Origin: CAIYRG01 sp964446945
GTDB taxonomy: Bacteria > Pseudomonadota > Alphaproteobacteria > Micropepsales > Micropepsaceae
Reading direction: 5' to 3'
Assembly (NCBI GenBank): GCA_964446945.1
Contig: CAYUQO010000004.1
Span: forward strand, 1-64,000
DNA length: 64,000 nt
This document shows, in pieces, positions 24,489-33,237 of this stretch. Position numbers and translations under genes: made by a program. The first letter of the stretch is position 1; each line of letters begins with the position of its first letter. The notes below the pieces were generated by a model. The model saw nothing but the letters and a program-made list of their open reading frames with translations, had not been told where the DNA came from and did not search any database.

Positions 24489-26624
24489 TCAGTGCGCCAG
24501 CGGATCGGGACGGAGCTGAAACCGCACCGCACGCGGACGATTGGCTCTGCCGCCCTCGAGATGGAACATGGTGCGATTGCCGTAAGTGGACCAGAGCGCC
24601 TTGCCTTTCCAACCCGTCGCCGGATCGTCGACCCGCCCGTCGACATTCTTGGCAAAAAAGCCCATCGGATAAGGCACTGTGGCGCGTATGAACTTGCCGT
24701 TTACCAGCGCAAGAATGCCACTGTTCTGATTGCCCATCGCAATCGGCACATCCTTGCCCAATCCAAATGTACCGAAACGATCCACCCACACATAGTAGCT
24801 TGCTTCCGCGCTGCCCTGGTCCTGCACGCCCTGCATCTGCGGGCCCGGGAAAGTGTAGAGGCTCCACCCTTCGGGACATTGAGTACCAGCGACCGCCGCG
24901 GGGCCGTTCAGGACCTTGCACTTGCGGCGGTCAAAGCTTGCCAGATGTCCACTCGCCAGCGCGACCCAGTACACGCCCTTTGAATCAACATCGCCTCCGC
25001 GCGGGCCGTAACCAGGAAGCGGCACTTGATACACCTCGGCCAGCGCCGTCTCTGAGGGATTAGACCCCGGCGCCACGCGGACAATGCGGCCGGGATAGGC
25101 CACTTCCGTGCCCCACACCGCGCCATCCGACGGGCTCACGGCGACAGCGTATGTCGTTACCAGCACCCGCGCGTCTTTTTTCGGATCGAGCGGCTGACCA
25201 GGCTCGGTATATGCATCGCGCTTGCCGTTGCCGTTCGCATCTACGACGAACGGCGTCCAACCCTGCGCTTTGGCTTCATCGCCAGTCTCGTCATAGACCT
25301 TCCGATCAAACCAACCGAGCACGCCCGGCCCGTTGAGACCGCCTGAAAGCCAGATCGTGTTGTCGGCATCAGACGCCATGTTCAGGTGGTGCGTCGTAAA
25401 ACAGGTGTTGATCAGCGTGAATTTTCCCGACGCCGGATCGTACACCGACAATTGGCGCCCCGATGCGTCGAGCGGGAATGCCTTGGCCGACGCAAGATTC
25501 GATCCTTGCTTGCAAAATGCCGGATTGGGCGCCGGGCGAATGCGTGCCGTGAACCACACCCGGCCTTTCTCGTCCATCATGGGATTGTGCATGATCGTCT
25601 TGCTGTCCCAGATCGGTTTGTCACCCCAATAGGCCGATGGCGCGAACAAGTTGCGCCTGGTAGACGGCGTCTTTGGATCGCGCACGGGATGCAGGACTTC
25701 CGTCGCGGTATTGCTCACCGGATCGAGAATTGGAACGTAATCGGACGAATCTTCCGGCGAGCCGTAAAGCTTGCCATTTGCATTGACCCGCGGATTGCGC
25801 GGATCGGTGGAAATCTCATCGTGCAGATAGGCTGTGTTTCTGCCCCACTCCCATTCCGTGACGACAATATTGCGTTCAATGCCCGCGGGGCGGTCCGGTT
25901 TGGCAAATGGCAACTCGCCTTTGGCAATGCGCGTCGTCCAATCGGCAAATAGTGTGATCGCGCGTGCCGGTTCGAGACTTCCGATATCGCGCGCCATTTG
26001 CGCCTCCGCGCCGCCCGATTGAATGCGCCGGGTCCATGCATCTATTGGATTCTCGAACTGATCGAGAAACTCCTTGGGTACGACGCGCGTGCCCGGCGTT
26101 CCCAGCCCGTGACAAGAATTGCAGCCGCCGGTTTTGATCGTCTCCAGCCAGGCCTGCTGGTTTTGCACATGTCCAAGCGGGAATTCCTTCTTCGCCGGCA
26201 CATGCAGCATCGAGAACCAGTAGATTGAGGGATAATATTGCGCGGCTGCGGCGGCGTTGGGGGCTTCGATGGCAGCAAGGTTGAGCATCTTGCCGGGTGC
26301 TGCGGGGATGCGCGGAGAATCGATCAACCCATAACCACGAACCCAGACGCTGTAATTCGCTTTGGGAAGATCGGGAATCAGATAGCGGCCGCGATCGTCA
26401 GTCACGACAATCTTGGTGAATTTGGTTGGCAGATCAGAGGTCTCGGCGATCACCCACACACCGGCTTCGGGACCATTGCGGCCCGTGACCACACCGGCAA
26501 TATCGCTGGCGCCGGCAGTGATGCCGGGATTGGGTTGGGCGGCCGCGTGGTTGCCAGAAAATACCGCAAACATTGCCGCCGCCGCGGCGCCGGCAAGCAG
26601 TTGCTTCCTTGCTGGTGAAGGCAT
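24489..26624 (-). CDS. exported heme protein with carboxypeptidase-like regulatory domain and propeller-like region
   Basis: 711-residue exported protein. Signal peptide at residues 1-29. A carboxypeptidase-regulatory-like beta domain spans about residues 40-115 (GVVTGRNGPEAGVWVIAETS, TDDRGRYLIPDLP). One cytochrome c heme motif CNSCH lies at Cys168-His172. The remaining 500 residues have repeated short beta segments (RVWFTARI, NTIWLSGGL, GAVWGTEVA, GVYWVALASG) like a Vgb/streptogramin-lyase-type beta-propeller. I do not recognise the substrate. It is followed by the diheme cytochrome, and electrons probably pass to it. The ATG was preferred to a GTG three codons upstream. Confidence 0.8.
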   Translation of the reverse strand: MPSPARKQLLAGAAAAAMFAVFSGNHAAAQPNPGITAGASDIAGVVTGRNGPEAGVWVIAETSDLPTKFTKIVVTDDRGRYLIPDLPKANYSVWVRGYGLIDSPRIPAAPGKMLNLAAIEAPNAAAAAQYYPSIYWFSMLHVPAKKEFPLGHVQNQQAWLETIKTGGCNSCHGLGTPGTRVVPKEFLDQFENPIDAWTRRIQSGGAEAQMARDIGSLEPARAITLFADWTTRIAKGELPFAKPDRPAGIERNIVVTEWEWGRNTAYLHDEISTDPRNPRVNANGKLYGSPEDSSDYVPILDPVSNTATEVLHPVRDPKTPSTRRNLFAPSAYWGDKPIWDSKTIMHNPMMDEKGRVWFTARIRPAPNPAFCKQGSNLASAKAFPLDASGRQLSVYDPASGKFTLINTCFTTHHLNMASDADNTIWLSGGLNGPGVLGWFDRKVYDETGDEAKAQGWTPFVVDANGNGKRDAYTEPGQPLDPKKDARVLVTTYAVAVSPSDGAVWGTEVAYPGRIVRVAPGSNPSETALAEVYQVPLPGYGPRGGDVDSKGVYWVALASGHLASFDRRKCKVLNGPAAVAGTQCPEGWSLYTFPGPQMQGVQDQGSAEASYYVWVDRFGTFGLGKDVPIAMGNQNSGILALVNGKFIRATVPYPMGFFAKNVDGRVDDPATGWKGKALWSTYGNRTMFHLEGGRANRPRAVRFQLRPDPLAH

Positions 26625-26670
26625 GTGCGTCACCCCGCTGTTTCACTGTCAGTCTATGCTATGCTGCCGC

Positions 26671-27690
26671 ATGGGCCAATCTGAAACCCGCCGGTCGATT
26701 CTCCTGGGTCTCGCGGCGGCGGTCGCTTGTCCGGGCCGGGTTCTTGCCGCAGCGGATGCGTTTTACCGCGGCAAACGAGTGACCATGGTTGTCGGTTTTG
26801 CCCCCGGCGGAGGCGTGGATACGGATGCCCGAATCTTCGCTCGCCATCTGCAGCGATTTATCGCCGGATCGCCCGGATTTCTCGTCGAGAATATGGAGGG
26901 AGCGGCGGGAATCATTGCCGCCAATTATCTCTACCAGCGTGTCGCGCCGGATGGTTTGACCGTCGCGGTACCCGGCCGTTCGTGGTTCGTCGAAGGTGCG
27001 ATACGAACCGAAGGCGTGCGCTTCAATCCGTCGAAATTCAGTTATATCGGCAGCCCCGGCGCGGTGAACTCGGTCGTCTATGTGCGCTCGGCTACCGGGG
27101 TCCGCAATTTCGAAGACCTCAAGAAATCGCGAAAAACCATCGTGTTCGGGGCCCTCGGGAGTCTTACGCCGACTGCGATGGTGCCGTTCATGTTGGCGGA
27201 GCGCGGGTTGCCCGTGCGCGTGGTCGCTGGATATGTCTCGAGCGCGCGTATCATCGTCGCCCTCGAACAGGGCGAGATTGACGGTTACTTCACGGTCGAG
27301 TCGACCTTCGGCTTGCGGGAAGAACTGGTCGAAAAAAAGCTGCTGGTGCCGATACTTCAGAACACCAATGTTCATCCCGGTCTGCCGCTTGTGCGTGACG
27401 TTTTGCCGGCCTCGGACGGGCCGCTGCTCACGGTCGTCATGGCGATGGAGACGTTTGGTCTGCCGGTGATTGGGCCACCCAATATGCCGGCCGAACGCCT
27501 CGCGGAATTGCGCCGTGCTTTCCTCGCGATGTGCGCCGACAAAGAGTATCGCGCGGATGCGGTGAAGGTCGGTCTCCCGGCCGAAGGTGCGATTTCCGGT
27601 GAAAAACTGGCCGAAATGATGCGCGAACTGACCGAAGCCGCAACCCCCGATGTCATCGCGCGCTATAAGCGCTTGGGTTCCAACCGATAG
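26671..27690 (+). CDS. tripartite tricarboxylate transporter (TctC/Bug) substrate-binding protein
   Basis: 339-residue periplasmic binding protein of the TctC/Bug family. The signal has a twin-arginine-like segment (ETRRSILLGLAAAV) ending near residue 25. The mature start FYRGKRVTMVVGFAPGGGVD is the family hallmark. Bug proteins bind carboxylates or other small organic molecules. No TctA or TctB membrane genes are nearby, so it is an orphan binding protein. It is divergent from the Vgb-like gene (46 bases apart) and upstream of DUF6152 copy 2. ATG 26671 was chosen; ATG 26656 in frame is possible. Confidence 0.88.
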   Translation: MGQSETRRSILLGLAAAVACPGRVLAAADAFYRGKRVTMVVGFAPGGGVDTDARIFARHLQRFIAGSPGFLVENMEGAAGIIAANYLYQRVAPDGLTVAVPGRSWFVEGAIRTEGVRFNPSKFSYIGSPGAVNSVVYVRSATGVRNFEDLKKSRKTIVFGALGSLTPTAMVPFMLAERGLPVRVVAGYVSSARIIVALEQGEIDGYFTVESTFGLREELVEKKLLVPILQNTNVHPGLPLVRDVLPASDGPLLTVVMAMETFGLPVIGPPNMPAERLAELRRAFLAMCADKEYRADAVKVGLPAEGAISGEKLAEMMRELTEAATPDVIARYKRLGSNR

Positions 27691-27729
27691 AAAGATGTCG
27701 TAAGATGCCGTTACTGGCTGGAGGACAAT

Positions 27730-28116
27730 ATGCTGAAACATGGATTCGCCGCTTTGGGTGTCGTTCTATTCGCCGCATTACCTGCAGCGGCGCATCATTC
27801 CGATGCGATGTTCGATTCCACGAAGGAAGTGGTCATCAACGGCACCGTAAAGGAATTCCAGTATACCAACCCGCATTCATGGATTCAGGTCCTGGTACCC
27901 GGCCCCGCGGGCGCGGCGCCGGTCGAGTGGAGCATCGAGACGGCGGCGCCAATCGTGTTGTTGCGCGCGGGAATCAAGCCGACATCACTGCAGGCCGGCG
28001 ATAAGATCTCACTCCGTATGCATCCGCTCAAAAGCGGAGCTGCCGGCGGCAGCCTCGTTGAGGTGAAAAAGGAAGACGGCTCGACTTTGAGCCTACGGGG
28101 ACCGTCTGCCTACTGA
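27730..28116 (+). CDS. DUF6152 family exported protein (copy 2)
   Basis: 128-residue paralogue of the protein at 21144-21512. The signal peptide ends ALPAAA-HHSD. Shared pattern: HHSDAMFDSTKEV, GTVKEFQYTNPHSWIQVLV, and the HPLKSGAAGGSL segment matching NPLKNGGMAGSL in copy 1. The ribosome-binding site TGGAGGA is clear. It is only 12 bases upstream of the gene for a PDWSGIW secreted protein, so the two are co-expressed. The function is unknown. Confidence 0.86.
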   Translation: MLKHGFAALGVVLFAALPAAAHHSDAMFDSTKEVVINGTVKEFQYTNPHSWIQVLVPGPAGAAPVEWSIETAAPIVLLRAGIKPTSLQAGDKISLRMHPLKSGAAGGSLVEVKKEDGSTLSLRGPSAY

Positions 28117-28128
28117 TCGGGGTTTGCC

Positions 28129-29019
28129 ATGACTGAATCATTCCGTCCCGACCGGCGCGCAGCGGGCGCCGGCCTGATCGCTGCCGCGGCATTGTCTGTT
28201 GCGCCTCGTCCCGCAGGCGCGGCCGAATGCGTCGCCGACGACAGGGTAAAGGCGTTTGCCGCGCTTCCCGACTGGTCCGGAATTTGGACCACCCGCGGTA
28301 CGATTGTCGACCAGTCGAGGGGCGTGGCACTGGCCAACGATCCCAATGCGAGGGATTACCCGCCTTACAAGCCGGAATGGGAAAAGGCGTACACTGAGTT
28401 CCTCGACACCGTGATCAAACCGGAGAAATTCGTCGATCCGCTGACCATCGGCTATCCCGGCGGATTCATGCGCATGTTAGCTCCGGCGCGCGGATTGCAA
28501 TTCGTCCTGCGCCCTGAACAGGCATGGATCATCTATGAACGCCCGGACGTGCGATATATCTACACCGACGGCCGCCCCTTCCCACCGAAGGACGAACTCT
28601 GGCCGACTTTCGAGGGTTATTCGATCGGTCATTGGGAAGGCGACACGCTGGCGATAGAAACCGTCAGCATTCGCGGCGGAATTCCCATCGACCGCTCCGG
28701 CGCCGCATTGAGCGACCAGGCGCACATCTTCGAGCGCATACGCAAGATCGACGACAAGACTTTGCAAAACGAGCTCACCATTGAGGATCCGGTGGCGTTC
28801 ACCCAACCGTGGAAGGTCACGCGGCGCTACACCAGGCGGCCCGACAAGTATCCCCGGATGGAAAACGTCTCCAGCCTGGAAAATCAGCGCAATCCGCTGG
28901 TCGTCGGGCAAGGCGGAGTCTCGACCGGAATAGCGCTGGATGCTGACGATAACTCGTCGCCCTATCCCGTCGAAATCCGGCCGTTTGCCGTTCCGAAGTT
29001 TCCGTTCCCCAAACGCTGA
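28129..29019 (+). CDS. exported protein with PDWSGIW motif, unknown function
   Basis: 296-residue protein with an N-terminal signal that contains paired arginines (DRRAAGAGLIAAAALSVA), possibly Tat-dependent, ending near AGA-AEC. The mature part starts with the motif LPDWSGIWTT, then a YPPYKPEWEKAY segment, IGYPGGFMRMLA, and a beta-rich region FEGYSIGHWEGDTLAIETVS followed by RRYTRRPDKY. This belongs to a widespread uncharacterised family of secreted proteins in soil bacteria, often found beside DUF6152 genes (family knowledge). No catalytic residues can be named. Confidence 0.8.
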   Translation: MTESFRPDRRAAGAGLIAAAALSVAPRPAGAAECVADDRVKAFAALPDWSGIWTTRGTIVDQSRGVALANDPNARDYPPYKPEWEKAYTEFLDTVIKPEKFVDPLTIGYPGGFMRMLAPARGLQFVLRPEQAWIIYERPDVRYIYTDGRPFPPKDELWPTFEGYSIGHWEGDTLAIETVSIRGGIPIDRSGAALSDQAHIFERIRKIDDKTLQNELTIEDPVAFTQPWKVTRRYTRRPDKYPRMENVSSLENQRNPLVVGQGGVSTGIALDADDNSSPYPVEIRPFAVPKFPFPKR

Positions 29020-29023
29020 GTCA

Positions 29024-29055
29024 CCTCTCCCTCACGCGACGCGTGTCGGGAGAGG
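29024..29055. terminator. hairpin between convergent genes
   Basis: Outer stem CCTCTCCC/GGGAGAGG with an inner CACGCG/CGCGTG stem, starting a few bases after the stop of the PDWSGIW gene and lying 31 bases beyond the stop of the convergent MFS gene. No T-run is seen, so it may be a barrier or mRNA-end structure rather than a classical terminator. Confidence 0.55.
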
Positions 29056-29085
29056 CACAGCGAGCACGGCAGGGCGTGTTTTGCT

Positions 29086-30390
29086 TTACGCGCCACTCTC
29101 GCGGGCGACATAAACGCCCCGCGGCTCGGCTGCCTCTTCCTCTGTAAACGGAACATCGGGCCGCAGCCGCAGCGTCAGCACGGCGCCCAGCAGCAACAGC
29201 AGAATTGAAAGCGCAAATGCCACGGTCCATGTACCGGTCGCATCGATCAGCACGCCAAATGCCAATGGCGAAACGATACCGGCCAAACCGAAGCCGAAAT
29301 TCATCATGCCGCTGGCGGTGCCGGCATAGCTTGGGGTGATATCCATCGGCACGGCCCAGATCGGCGCCACAATCAGTTCGCTAAAGAAAAAAGCCAGCGA
29401 AAGCGAGATCGATGCCACTGTCAGATTGTGCACCAGCAAAACGGGCAGCATGCAGATAAAACCGCCGATAAACCCGGCAAAGATCACACCGTTGCGCGCC
29501 AGTTTCAGATTGCCGCTCCGCTTGAGGATATGGTCGCTGACGATTCCCCCAAGGGTGTCCCCGATAACGCCCGCGAACAGAACGCCGGCCGAATAAAGTG
29601 CGGTGTGGCTGAGATCCAGTGCGTAATTCTGGACGAAGAATGATGGAATCCAGCTCTGGAACAGCCAGAGCGTCCAGCCGTAACAGAAATCGACGCAGGT
29701 AACCGGGGCAATCCAGCGCGCCAGTTTCAGCCACGGCACGCCCTGCCGTCCACTACGGTTACGGATCGGCAGAGTCGCGAGATCAGCGGCGGTCATGCCG
29801 GCATGATCTCCTGGACGATCGCGGAAATACCACAGCCACACCGCCATCCAGACCAGGTTGACCGGCGCCAGCAGATAAAAGGAAGCGCGCCATGAGATCA
29901 GCGCAATCAGGCCCGCGATGATCAGCGCGGTTGCCCAGTTACCGAGACGCGATGATGTGTGCGTGATGCCCTGCGCGAATGCCCAGCTCCCCTTCGGCAT
30001 CCACACCGACATTGCGCGCGTAGCCGTGGGGAACGCCGCGCCTTCACCAATTCCGAGCGCCACTCTTGCCATGAATAAAGACAGCAGCCCGGCGGCGGCG
30101 CCGGTCCATACCGTGGCCAGTGCGACCGCAAACGACGCCACCGCGAGTGTCATCCGCGGCCCGAACCGGTCGCCGATCATCCCGCCGAACAGCTGGAATG
30201 CCGCATAGGGATAAGCGAAAGCAGAAAACGCCAGTCCCAGCTCCGTATTGGAGAGATTCAAATCGGCTTTCATCAGCGGGCCGGCAATCGCGATGTTCGT
30301 CCGGTTCACGAACAGCAGGAAATACATCGCGCAGAGCAGCAGCAGCACGATGCCCGGTGGCCGGAGAAGTCGACGCGAACTCCGGGTCAT
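29086..30390 (-). CDS. MFS transporter (anion:cation symporter-like)
   Basis: 434-residue inner-membrane permease with about twelve hydrophobic segments. The motif between helices 2 and 3, GGMIGDRFGPRMTL, is the MFS A-motif. The segments VNRTNIAIAGPLM and ARVALGIGEGAAFPTATRAM are typical of the anion:cation symporter family that imports organic acids such as hexuronates, phthalate or 4-hydroxyphenylacetate. The start ATG overlaps the stop of the TauD-type dioxygenase as ATGA, so transporter and dioxygenase probably handle the same compound. Confidence 0.9.
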   Translation of the reverse strand: MTRSSRRLLRPPGIVLLLLCAMYFLLFVNRTNIAIAGPLMKADLNLSNTELGLAFSAFAYPYAAFQLFGGMIGDRFGPRMTLAVASFAVALATVWTGAAAGLLSLFMARVALGIGEGAAFPTATRAMSVWMPKGSWAFAQGITHTSSRLGNWATALIIAGLIALISWRASFYLLAPVNLVWMAVWLWYFRDRPGDHAGMTAADLATLPIRNRSGRQGVPWLKLARWIAPVTCVDFCYGWTLWLFQSWIPSFFVQNYALDLSHTALYSAGVLFAGVIGDTLGGIVSDHILKRSGNLKLARNGVIFAGFIGGFICMLPVLLVHNLTVASISLSLAFFFSELIVAPIWAVPMDITPSYAGTASGMMNFGFGLAGIVSPLAFGVLIDATGTWTVAFALSILLLLLGAVLTLRLRPDVPFTEEEAAEPRGVYVARESGA

Positions 30391-31241
30391 GCCGCCGGCC
30401 TCACCTCGCCCTTGATCTGGGTACGGTGCATGATCCGCCGATCGCCGGCGTCGAAGGAGTCACGCCGATGCATCGTGCAGCGATTGTCCCACAGCACAAG
30501 ATCGCCGACCCGCCACTGATTGTACCAAGTCAACTCATCGCGTGTGGCATAGGACCAGACCTGATCCAGCAACGCCTCCGACTCACTCACCGGCATGCCG
30601 ACGACATAAGCGTTGCGCCGGCGCCCGAGATAGAGGGCGCGACGCCCTGATTCCGGATGCCGGCACACCAGCGGGTGAACCGCGCCGACGGAATTGACCG
30701 GGTCGTCCACTGCCTCGACACCCTGCCGGACATAACCACCACTGTTGTAAGTGCCGTCATGCTTCAGCTTCAGACCGTCGATGCGCCGCTTGAGTGTGTC
30801 CGGCAGAGCCTCATAGGCGCGGTACATATTTACAAAGCCCGTATCACCGCCTTTGGGGGGCACTTCCAGCGCGTAGAGCATGCTCGCTTTGGGCGGATCG
30901 GGGATATAGGACATGTCCGTGTGCCAGACCGCTTCGCCCGATCCGAGGCTGCCGATCGGCACGCCGTTTTCGGTCACGTTCGAAACCACATAGATTTCCG
31001 GCTTTCCCTCGACGAAGCGCCTCCCGGTCTCCTGTACCGGCGCCCAGTCGAGTGCGCCAAACCGCCGGCTGAATCCGATCAGATCATCATCCGTAAGTTT
31101 TTGACCCCGGAACAGAAGCACCAGATTCTCGATCCAGGCGCGGTGGATTTGCGCGAATTCGCGTTCTGACACCGAACGCAAATCCGCTCCGATGATTTCG
31201 GCGCCCAGCGCGGCACCGGTGGGTACGACCTGTAAGCTCAT
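30387..31241 (-). CDS. TauD/TfdA-family 2-oxoglutarate dioxygenase
   Basis: 284-residue Fe(II)/2-oxoglutarate-dependent dioxygenase. The metal ligands are His107 and Asp109 (AVWHTDMSYI) and His258 (NRCTMHRRDS). The 2-oxoglutarate-binding arginine is Arg273 (MHRTQIKGE). Family members hydroxylate taurine, alkylsulfates, 2,4-D or related acids, releasing sulfite or another fragment. The ATG was chosen because GCAGGAG lies at the right distance; a GTG two codons upstream is possible. Its partner MFS transporter overlaps it. Sulfate assimilation genes follow downstream. Confidence 0.9.
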   Translation of the reverse strand: MSLQVVPTGAALGAEIIGADLRSVSEREFAQIHRAWIENLVLLFRGQKLTDDDLIGFSRRFGALDWAPVQETGRRFVEGKPEIYVVSNVTENGVPIGSLGSGEAVWHTDMSYIPDPPKASMLYALEVPPKGGDTGFVNMYRAYEALPDTLKRRIDGLKLKHDGTYNSGGYVRQGVEAVDDPVNSVGAVHPLVCRHPESGRRALYLGRRRNAYVVGMPVSESEALLDQVWSYATRDELTWYNQWRVGDLVLWDNRCTMHRRDSFDAGDRRIMHRTQIKGEVRPAA

Positions 31242-31356
31242 GAACACTCCTGCGGCCGGACATTGCCGCGATGCAAATCGGGATACAATCCGATTCCGGC
31301 GTCACTCCGCCAGATGCCAAAAAGCCGGCTTGTGCCAGTCCACGAGATTCGCATGC

Positions 31357-33237
31357 CTAAGGAATCAACTGGCGTGATTTCAGATAGGCGATTACGCGAT
31401 CGGCCAATTCCTCCGGCGTAAAGTTTTCTGTCGCGAGCGCCAGTTCCGGATCCAGCGGCGCTTCATACGGACTGTCGATGCCGGTGAAGTTCTTGAGATT
31501 TCCGCCGGCGGCGCGCGCATAGAGTCCCTTCGGATCGCGCGCCTGACAGATCTCCAGCGGCGTATCGACGAAAATCTCGTGGAACTGGCCGGGCTTGAAC
31601 AATTCCCGCGCCATCTGCCGTTCCGCCGCAAATGGCGAGATGAACGACACCAGCGTGATCAGCCCGGCATCGACAAACAGGCGCGAAACTTCGGCCACCC
31701 GGCGAATATTCTCGATGCGGTCGGTTGCGGTGAATCCGAGGTCACGATTGAGTCCGTGCCGCACATTGTCGCCGTCCAGCAGATAGCTGCGCCGCCCATC
31801 GGCGAACAGGCGCTTCTCGACCAGATTGGCAATGGTCGATTTGCCAGCGCCCGAAAGTCCGGTGAACCACAGCACGCACGGCGTTTGGGCGTTCACCCGC
31901 GCCCGCGCTTCGGCATTCACTTGCAGCGCCTGCCAGTGCACATTGGCGGCACGGCGTAGCGCAAAAGCGATCATCCCCGCCCCGATCGTCGCATTGGTCT
32001 GGCGGTCGATGATGATGAAGGCGCCGGTCTCACGGTTCTCTTCATAAGGGTCGAACGCCACCGGCGAATGCGTCGCGAGATTGCACAGCCCGATCTCGTT
32101 CAGATGGAGCGAACGGGCTGCGACGTGCTCCAGTGTGTTGACATCGAGTTTGTGCTTCAGCGCGGTGATCCGCCCGGGGACGGTCTGATTGCCGAATTTC
32201 AGCAGATATTCGCGATGCGGATACAGCTCATCGCGCGCAAACCAGATGATATGCGCGGCAAACTGATCCGCCGTCTCGCAGCGCGCCTGGGGCGAGGTCA
32301 GAACATCGCCGCGTGAGATACCGATCTCATCGGCAAGCACCAAAGTCACCGCCTGACCGGGGATCGCCTCCTTCAGGTCGCCATCTTGCGTCACGATGCG
32401 CTTGACGCGGGAATGCGATCCCGAGGCCGCGACGGTGATCTCCTGACCTGCTGCGACCACACCGGAAAGAACGGTACCGGCGAAGCCGCGAAAATCGGCA
32501 TTGGGCCGGTTTACCCATTGCACCGCAAAGCGCAGGGGCTTGCGGGTGTCGTCCTCATCGATATCGACAGTTTCCAGATGTTCCAGCAGAACCGGACCTG
32601 AGTACCAGGCCATCTGCTCGCTTCGCTGCACGACGTTCTCGCCCAGCCGCGCAGAGACCGGTATTGCAGTGATGCCGGCGAAGGACAGTTTTTCCGTGAA
32701 CTGATGAAATTCTCCAGCAATCTCCGAAAATACGGACTCGGAATAACCCACAAGATCCATCTTGTTGATGGCGAGAATCACATGGCGGATGCCGAGCAGC
32801 GAAGCGATATGCGCGTGCCGCCGGGTCTGCGGCAGCACGCCCTTGCGCGCATCGGCAAGAATGACGGCGACATCAGAATTGGATGCGCCGGTGGCCATGT
32901 TACGGGTGTATTCTTCATGACCTGGGGTATCGGCGATGATGAATTTGCGCCGCGCAGTCGCGAAATAGCGATAGGCCACGTCGATGGTGATGCCCTGCTC
33001 GCGTTCGGCCTCAAGTCCGTCCAGCAGAAGGGCGAAATCGATGTCTTCGCCGACCGTTCCAAATTTGCGGGAATCGCGTTTCAGCGCGGCAAGCTGATCG
33101 TCGAACACCGCACCGGTTTCGAATACCAGCCGCCCGATCAACGTCGACTTGCCGTCATCGACGCTGCCGCAGGCCAGCACACGCAACAGGCTTTTGGCGG
33201 AATCGGAAGATGGAGATTCGTGCGGAAGGGGTCTCAT
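31357..33237 (-). CDS. cysNC: bifunctional sulfate adenylyltransferase subunit 1/APS kinase CysNC
   Basis: 626-residue fusion. The N-terminal GTPase (CysN) shows the P-loop GSVDDGKST (about residues 24-32), DTPGHEEY and NKMD. The C-terminal APS kinase (CysC) shows the P-loop GLSGAGKST at about residue 457-467 and the DGDNVRHGLN motif. With CysD it makes APS from sulfate and ATP, then phosphorylates it to PAPS, the donor for reduction or for sulfotransferases. Its start codon shares a base with the cysD stop. PAPS could feed the sulfotransferase at 59222-60154. Confidence 0.96.
   Translation of the reverse strand: MRPLPHESPSSDSAKSLLRVLACGSVDDGKSTLIGRLVFETGAVFDDQLAALKRDSRKFGTVGEDIDFALLLDGLEAEREQGITIDVAYRYFATARRKFIIADTPGHEEYTRNMATGASNSDVAVILADARKGVLPQTRRHAHIASLLGIRHVILAINKMDLVGYSESVFSEIAGEFHQFTEKLSFAGITAIPVSARLGENVVQRSEQMAWYSGPVLLEHLETVDIDEDDTRKPLRFAVQWVNRPNADFRGFAGTVLSGVVAAGQEITVAASGSHSRVKRIVTQDGDLKEAIPGQAVTLVLADEIGISRGDVLTSPQARCETADQFAAHIIWFARDELYPHREYLLKFGNQTVPGRITALKHKLDVNTLEHVAARSLHLNEIGLCNLATHSPVAFDPYEENRETGAFIIIDRQTNATIGAGMIAFALRRAANVHWQALQVNAEARARVNAQTPCVLWFTGLSGAGKSTIANLVEKRLFADGRRSYLLDGDNVRHGLNRDLGFTATDRIENIRRVAEVSRLFVDAGLITLVSFISPFAAERQMARELFKPGQFHEIFVDTPLEICQARDPKGLYARAAGGNLKNFTGIDSPYEAPLDPELALATENFTPEELADRVIAYLKSRQLIP

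Noticed and set aside
26659..27741. Minus-strand 360-codon open frame
   Set aside because: Opposite the TctC/Bug binding protein; His/Arg-rich nonsense composition.
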